From an uncultured Paracoccaceae bacterium (GTDB taxonomy: Bacteria > Pseudomonadota > Alphaproteobacteria > Rhodobacterales > Rhodobacteraceae): a stretch of DNA of 64,000 nucleotides. The notes beneath the pieces were generated by a model. It was not told where the DNA came from. It saw only the letters and a list, made by a program, of their open reading frames with translations, and made no database searches. A program made the translations under genes and the position numbers. Below, in pieces: positions 60,074 to 64,000 of the stretch (position 1 is its first letter; each line of letters opens with the position of its first letter). The stretch covers positions 558,001-622,000 of the forward strand of contig CANMDE010000002.1 of NCBI GenBank assembly GCA_947496535.1, given 5' to 3'.

Positions 60074-60634
60074 ATAAACGTAATATGCTCCGTGACCGCC
60101 ATGCTTGATATGGGCAGGCGTCACCTGCAAAACGGCTTGCGATAGCGGCGGCAGCGCGAGCCATTGGGGTACCTGATGGCGCAATACGCCGTGGCGGGCA
60201 GGGATCGGACCACCGGTATCACGATCTTTGCCCTTTCCGGTAATCACAAGAACCAGTCGCCGCCCGACAGATTGCGAGCCAAGGATGAATGCCAAAAGTT
60301 CGGGATGTGCCTCGGCCATGGTCATGCCGTGCAGGTCAATGCGGGCTTCCGGAACCAGTTTGCCGCGCTTCATCTTGCCAAAGGATTTGTGGTCCATCTG
60401 TACCGGTGCGCCAGCCAGTCTTGCTGTTACATCGGGGAGGATATCATGCGGTCTTGCTCCGCTCGTGGTCTGACCAACGCGGAAGCCAGGTGTAGGTTGC
60501 TTCGACTTCTTCTGTTCTTTCGGTTGGCTAATGTTGTCCGGTTTGGATTGCTGCGGGTGAAGAGGTTTTGCCCGATCGGCCACCTTGTCCCACAACGCCC
60601 GCTCCTCTGGCGACAGGTGTCTTGGACGCCGCAT
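60056..60634 (-). CDS. Smr domain protein
   Basis: Smr/MutS2 C-terminal-domain protein, 192 residues, a presumptive nucleic-acid endonuclease or binding protein. After a basic, unstructured N-terminus with HLSPEERALWDKVADRAKPL, the Smr domain (about 95-190) shows IDLHGMTMAEAHPEL, VLVITGKGKD, GVLRHQVPQWL and the terminal HGGHGAYYVYLRR. The ATG overlaps the mltA stop by one base (TAATG). The mltA-smr pair is common in Rhodobacterales. Confidence 0.93.
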   Translation of the reverse strand: MRRPRHLSPEERALWDKVADRAKPLHPQQSKPDNISQPKEQKKSKQPTPGFRVGQTTSGARPHDILPDVTARLAGAPVQMDHKSFGKMKRGKLVPEARIDLHGMTMAEAHPELLAFILGSQSVGRRLVLVITGKGKDRDTGGPIPARHGVLRHQVPQWLALPPLSQAVLQVTPAHIKHGGHGAYYVYLRRRR

Positions 60635-61665
60635 TACCTGCTCGCAGCAACAAGGTTATGTGCGATTGTTCCGGGCAGCAGAACAACCATCCGTCCTTCG
60701 TCCTTTATCGTTCCCGCCTGACGCCCCGCGTCATCCCCCGTCCCGAAGAATATGTCAGCCCGTTGCGCACCTTTGATGGCTGACCCGGTATCCTGCGCCA
60801 CCATTAAACGGTTCATCGGTTCAGCACCTTGCTTTTCGATCCAGACCGGTGCGCCAAGCGGCACGTATTCGGGATCGACTGCGATTGTTCGGCCTTTGGT
60901 AATGGACCGGTTCATCGCGCCAAGCGGACCAAGATGCGCTGGCACCTCACTCACTTCGCGAAAAAACACGTAGCTTTCATTTTCCCACAATAGTGCCCGA
61001 CCCTCGCGGCGGTTTTCACGGACCCAATTGCGAATGACCGCTGCAGAAACCTGATGGGCTTCATAGATGCCGCGTTCCACCAGTTTCATACCGACAGAGG
61101 AATAGTCACGCCCGTTCTTGCCACCATAGCCGACCCGGATCACGTTCCCGTCCGGCAATCTGACGCGGCCTGATCCCTGTACCTGAAGAAAAAACAAATC
61201 CACGGGATCGGTGAGCCATGCGATTTCTAGATTTTTGCCGACCAGGGGCCGATCTTCTTCGATTTGTCTGCGGGTGAAGTATGGTTTGCCGCGCTCAAGG
61301 TCTTCGGGGACCGCGTAGATCGGATATTGATAATCATTGCCGCGCTCCAACGAGCCGGGCAGCTCCGGTTCAAAGTATCCGGTAAACAGCATCGGCTCAC
61401 CATCTTCGATCAGCACCGGGCGGAAGTACTTTTCAAAGAAATCACGGGGGTCAGGGTCGCGGGCCGCAGCCGCGCACAACACCTGCCATTGTGGATCGTC
61501 CAGATCGCGGCATGTATTCAGAAATACATCCAGGCCAGCCTGATGATTATCATCACGCCAGCCAGCCAGGTCATCAAAGTCCAGTTGTGTATATTGCGTG
61601 TCTGCCATGGCGGACCCTGCCAGCATCAGAAAAAAGCAAAGACCACCACCCCAGCGCTGGATCAT
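60634..61665 (-). CDS. mltA: Membrane-bound lytic murein transglycosylase A
   Basis: Lytic transglycosylase that cleaves peptidoglycan glycan strands. The 343-residue precursor has a signal peptide (MIQRWGGGLCFFLMLAGSAMA, no lipobox cysteine seen), the MltA domain (LFTGYFEPELPGS, FFLQVQGSGRVRLPDG) and the C-terminal 3D domain with AQDTGSAIKGAQRADIFFG, holding the catalytic aspartate. ATG 61665 overlaps the Tim44-like gene's stop by four bases. Confidence 0.95.
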   Translation of the reverse strand: MIQRWGGGLCFFLMLAGSAMADTQYTQLDFDDLAGWRDDNHQAGLDVFLNTCRDLDDPQWQVLCAAAARDPDPRDFFEKYFRPVLIEDGEPMLFTGYFEPELPGSLERGNDYQYPIYAVPEDLERGKPYFTRRQIEEDRPLVGKNLEIAWLTDPVDLFFLQVQGSGRVRLPDGNVIRVGYGGKNGRDYSSVGMKLVERGIYEAHQVSAAVIRNWVRENRREGRALLWENESYVFFREVSEVPAHLGPLGAMNRSITKGRTIAVDPEYVPLGAPVWIEKQGAEPMNRLMVAQDTGSAIKGAQRADIFFGTGDDAGRQAGTIKDEGRMVVLLPGTIAHNLVAASR

Positions 61666-62324
61666 TCGCCAGTTGCAACAAGTCGCCAGTTTGGATCGTC
61701 TGAATTCATGATCCGGGAGAAGGTCCAGGTGTCTTTCTGTCGCTTAATTTCGCTCGCGCTGCCTTCGATGATGTCACCTGCGTTATCGCGGACAACCGAT
61801 GTCATTTCGCTTTTGAACCTGACAGTCACATCGCCATCTTTGGTGGTCTCATCAAAGCTGGCTTCGGTCAACGTCATGTCGCTGATGCCGATAAACGTCG
61901 CCTCGATCGTCAGGCCTTTCTGCTGCCGATCATCAACAACCGTCGCGAAGGCTTCATAAACGTCTTCGGAGATATAGGGGACAATGCTTTCCAGATCGCC
62001 GTTCTCGAACGCCATCAGGATCATTTCATAGGCGCCGCGTGCACCGCCAAGAAATTCACTGACGTTGAATGATGGATCAACACGCTTCATATCGGCGAGG
62101 GCGATGGCAGACGGGCTGCCTTCTTCGACGTGGTCCGTGATATCGAGGTCGGGTCCGCCCTCGATCACATCCAAATCCGGCTTGCCAAGACGACGTTCCG
62201 GGTCGGGTCGGGTAATCGCAGGCTTTTCGTAGCCTTCGCGGGTTCCCAACACACTGCGAAGCCGTAAAATCAAAAAAACGGCGATACCTGCAAGTACCAA
62301 AAGCTGGATAATCGGAGAGTTCAT
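61662..62324 (-). CDS. Tim44/TimA-like membrane-anchored protein
   Basis: Bacterial Tim44-domain protein of 220 residues. An N-terminal helix (IIQLLVLAGIAVFLILRL, residues 4-21) anchors it, followed by a charged linker and a Tim44 domain (about 80-215) with FLGGARGAYEMILMAFENGD, VRFKSEMTSVVRD and WTFSRIMNSDDPNWRLVATG. Such TimA proteins occur next to mltA in alphaproteobacteria and are thought to bind inner-membrane partners. ATG 62324 has GATGAGG upstream; a longer frame adds 30 residues. Divergent from fxsA. Confidence 0.92.
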   Translation of the reverse strand: MNSPIIQLLVLAGIAVFLILRLRSVLGTREGYEKPAITRPDPERRLGKPDLDVIEGGPDLDITDHVEEGSPSAIALADMKRVDPSFNVSEFLGGARGAYEMILMAFENGDLESIVPYISEDVYEAFATVVDDRQQKGLTIEATFIGISDMTLTEASFDETTKDGDVTVRFKSEMTSVVRDNAGDIIEGSASEIKRQKDTWTFSRIMNSDDPNWRLVATGE

Positions 62325-62436
62325 CGAAACCTCATCTTGGGGGAGGTATGGAAACATACCTTTTCCGCCCTTATGTAGGTCACGGAACAGGGTGAGTCCA
62401 CCTTGGCCCATCACAACTGTGGAAAGGGTGAGCCTT

Positions 62437-62916
62437 ATGTGGCTGTTGCTGGCTTTTATTGCCGTACCTTTGATTGAAATTGCGCTGTTTATTCAGGTTG
62501 GGGGGGCCATCGGGCTTTTGCCAACGCTGATAATTGTGCTTTTGACGGCAATCGCCGGGTCCTGGTTGGTCAGAACGCAAGGCTTGCGCGAGTTGGCAAA
62601 GTTGCAGCAATCGTTTTCTGAATTGCAGGACCCCACCGAACCCCTTGCCAACGGGGCGATGATACTTTTCGCGGGTGCATTGCTGCTGACGCCCGGTTTC
62701 TTCACCGATGTCGTGGGTCTGTCTTTGCTTGTACCGCAAGTGCGCCATGCAACCTATCTGTGGATGCGGTCCCGTGTCACCGTCCGTGGCTTTTCCGCGG
62801 GACCGGGGCAGCCGCAAAACCAACGGCCTGACGACAGCGTTATCGATGCCGAGTTCAAGGACGTTACTGCTGAAAAGCGACCAACGCATGATCCATCCGG
62901 TTGGACCCGGCATTAG
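62437..62916 (+). CDS. fxsA: FxsA family membrane protein
   Basis: Inner-membrane protein of the FxsA (suppressor of F exclusion of phage T7) family. In 159 residues: helices at about 1-20 (MWLLLAFIAVPLIEIALFIQ), 22-44 and 72-95, with the conserved GLLPTLIIVLLTAIAGSWLVRTQG and LTPGFFTDVVGLSLLVP. The C-terminal 60 residues are soluble and polar. AAAGGG lies eight bases before ATG 62437. Divergent from the Tim44-like gene and upstream of secB. Confidence 0.92.
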   Translation: MWLLLAFIAVPLIEIALFIQVGGAIGLLPTLIIVLLTAIAGSWLVRTQGLRELAKLQQSFSELQDPTEPLANGAMILFAGALLLTPGFFTDVVGLSLLVPQVRHATYLWMRSRVTVRGFSAGPGQPQNQRPDDSVIDAEFKDVTAEKRPTHDPSGWTRH

Positions 62917-62981
62917 CATTGAGGCTAGGCAGAGACACTGCTAGATACGGCGCAACTTTAGCCTAACCGGAGCAATTTAGC

Positions 62982-63482
62982 ATGTCTGATATCCCTGAAA
63001 ACGGCACGCAGCCGCAAACCCCAGAAGCGCCAAAAGTGACGAGCCGTGTATTGGCCCAATACATTCGCGATATGTCATTTGAAAACATCCTTGCCCAAAA
63101 AGGTGTTTCCGGTGATGCGCAGCCCGAAATTCAGGTTCAGGTCAATCTGGACGCGCGCAAGCGTCAGGCAGACCATCAGTATGAAGTCATCACAAAGCTG
63201 AACATCACCAGCAAAACCAAGGACAAGGGCGAGCCGCTTTTCGTCATGGAAATCGAATATGCTGGCGTCTTCCACGTTGAAGGTGTTCCAGAGGAGCAGG
63301 TTCACCCGTATCTTCTGATTGAATGTCCCCGGATCACATTCCCATTCCTGCGTCGTATCGTAAGCGATGTTTCCCGTGATGGTGGCTTCCCGCCGCTGAA
63401 CCTCGAGACAATCGACTTCATGGCGCTATATCGCGGTGAACTGGCCCGCCGTGCTGAAGCGGAAAAGGCTAAAGCCAACTAA
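62982..63482 (+). CDS. secB: Protein-export chaperone SecB
   Basis: Cytoplasmic chaperone that keeps precursors unfolded and hands them to SecA. The 166-residue protein has RVLAQYIRDMSFENILAQK, PEIQVQVNLDARK, YAGVFHVEGVPEEQVHPYLLIECPRITFPFLRRI and GGFPPLNLETIDFMALYRG, all standard. GGAG occurs about 11 bases ahead of the ATG. It converges with dnaQ, overlapping by four bases. Confidence 0.97.
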   Translation: MSDIPENGTQPQTPEAPKVTSRVLAQYIRDMSFENILAQKGVSGDAQPEIQVQVNLDARKRQADHQYEVITKLNITSKTKDKGEPLFVMEIEYAGVFHVEGVPEEQVHPYLLIECPRITFPFLRRIVSDVSRDGGFPPLNLETIDFMALYRGELARRAEAEKAKAN

Positions 63483-64000
63483 GTCAGTTTTTTCCACAAT
63501 GCGCCGTCGCCCAGTTGTTCAATGAACGCATTATGGGCGGCGGCTTCTTCTTGTGTGATGAGCGGTGACAGTGACATCGGCCGCGCCGATGCAACCCAGT
63601 CTGCATCCAGATTTTCAACAGATTTCGACGAGCCAGACGTCGCCAGCGCAAAATCCGGTTGGCGGCCGCCGATGAGCTCCAGATAGACTTCAGCAAGAAT
63701 TTCACTGTCCAAAAGCGCCCCGTGCAATGTGCGGGAGCTGTTATCAATGCCGAACCGCCTGCACAGAGCATCCAGAGATGCAGGCGAACCCGGAAACTTT
63801 CGCCGGGCGATGGCCAAGGTATCAATAGCCTGGTTCATTGGCAGGAGCTGAAAGTCTATCCATCCCAGCTCAGCGTTTAGGAATTTCATATCAAACGCCG
63901 CGTTGTGAATGACCAGCTTTGCATCACCAACAAAATCGACGAAGTCCTGCGCGATATCTTTAAAAACCGGTTTATCGGCCAGAAATTCATCGCCAAGGCC
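63479..64000 (-). CDS. dnaQ: DNA polymerase III epsilon subunit (5' partial)
   Basis: Proofreading 3'-5' exonuclease of the replicative polymerase. The frame runs off the right edge with no stop, so the N-terminus with Exo I (DTETTG-type) is outside the window; 173 residues are visible. Exo II is seen in VIHNAAFDMKFLN near the visible start and the Exo III region in ARRKFPGSPASLDALCRRFGID followed by HGALLDSEILAEVYLEL. A C-terminal tail follows. The secB-dnaQ arrangement is typical of alphaproteobacteria. Confidence 0.94.
   Translation of the reverse strand, partial: GLGDEFLADKPVFKDIAQDFVDFVGDAKLVIHNAAFDMKFLNAELGWIDFQLLPMNQAIDTLAIARRKFPGSPASLDALCRRFGIDNSSRTLHGALLDSEILAEVYLELIGGRQPDFALATSGSSKSVENLDADWVASARPMSLSPLITQEEAAAHNAFIEQLGDGALWKKLT

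Overview
The window reads as a chromosomal segment of an aerobic anoxygenic phototrophic alphaproteobacterium of the order Rhodobacterales, most likely the marine Roseobacter group. The evidence is a photosynthesis gene cluster in Rhodobacter-type order (bchH-bchL-bchM-lhaA-puhABC), the oxygen-dependent cyclase acsF inside the puh operon, a 5-aminolevulinate synthase of the C4 pathway, the RegB/RegA/SenC redox system, and a Rhodobacterales-type housekeeping block (tsaE-amgK-murU-addB-addA-trxA, and mltA-timA-fxsA-secB-dnaQ). No rRNA, tRNA, insertion sequence, integrase or CRISPR array was seen.

Region 1 (1-12.3 kb, plus strand) is a tightly packed photosynthesis superoperon: bchH (5' end outside the window), bchL, bchM, lhaA, puhA, puhB, puhC, a small unnamed gene, acsF, puhE, hemA, then cycA after a 112-base gap, closed by a terminator. 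It covers Mg-protoporphyrin formation, methylation and ring-E closure, chlorophyllide reduction, reaction-centre H subunit and assembly factors, tetrapyrrole supply and the soluble electron carrier. Region 2 (12.3-16.4 kb, minus strand) is crtA-bchI-bchD-bchO behind a PpsR-type operator. The expected crtI/crtB neighbours are absent. Instead region 3 (16.5-21.4 kb) holds unrelated genes: two AT-rich orphan genes flanking an ExbB/MotA-like plus OmpA/MotB-like motor pair and a ChaC-type enzyme. Region 4 (21.5-25.4 kb, minus strand) resumes photosynthesis with bchG-(pucC-like)-bchP-idi behind two further PpsR-type palindromes; a secreted double PilJ-domain protein follows.

Region 5 (27.1-41.9 kb) is a surface-polysaccharide locus: a Wzy/O-antigen-ligase-like membrane protein, seven glycosyltransferase genes (two of them fusions, one to a methyltransferase-like domain and one to a TupA-like ATP-grasp domain), a free methyltransferase, and the complete dTDP-L-rhamnose operon rfbC-rfbB-rfbD-rfbA. 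The fusion proteins are the least familiar part of the window.

Region 6 (42-64 kb) is mainly housekeeping: regA and senC divergent from regB, a PAS protein, tsaE, the amgK-murU peptidoglycan recycling pair, addB-addA, trxA, hslV and hslU (separated by two unrelated genes), an MFS transporter, smr, mltA, a Tim44-like gene, fxsA, secB and the 3' part of dnaQ. Functionally, RegBA (redox) and PpsR (oxygen/light, inferred from the operators) would both be expected to control regions 1, 2 and 4. Many start codons were moved from the longest open frame to positions supported by family N-termini, Shine-Dalgarno motifs or 1-8 base translational overlaps; these choices are stated in each entry.
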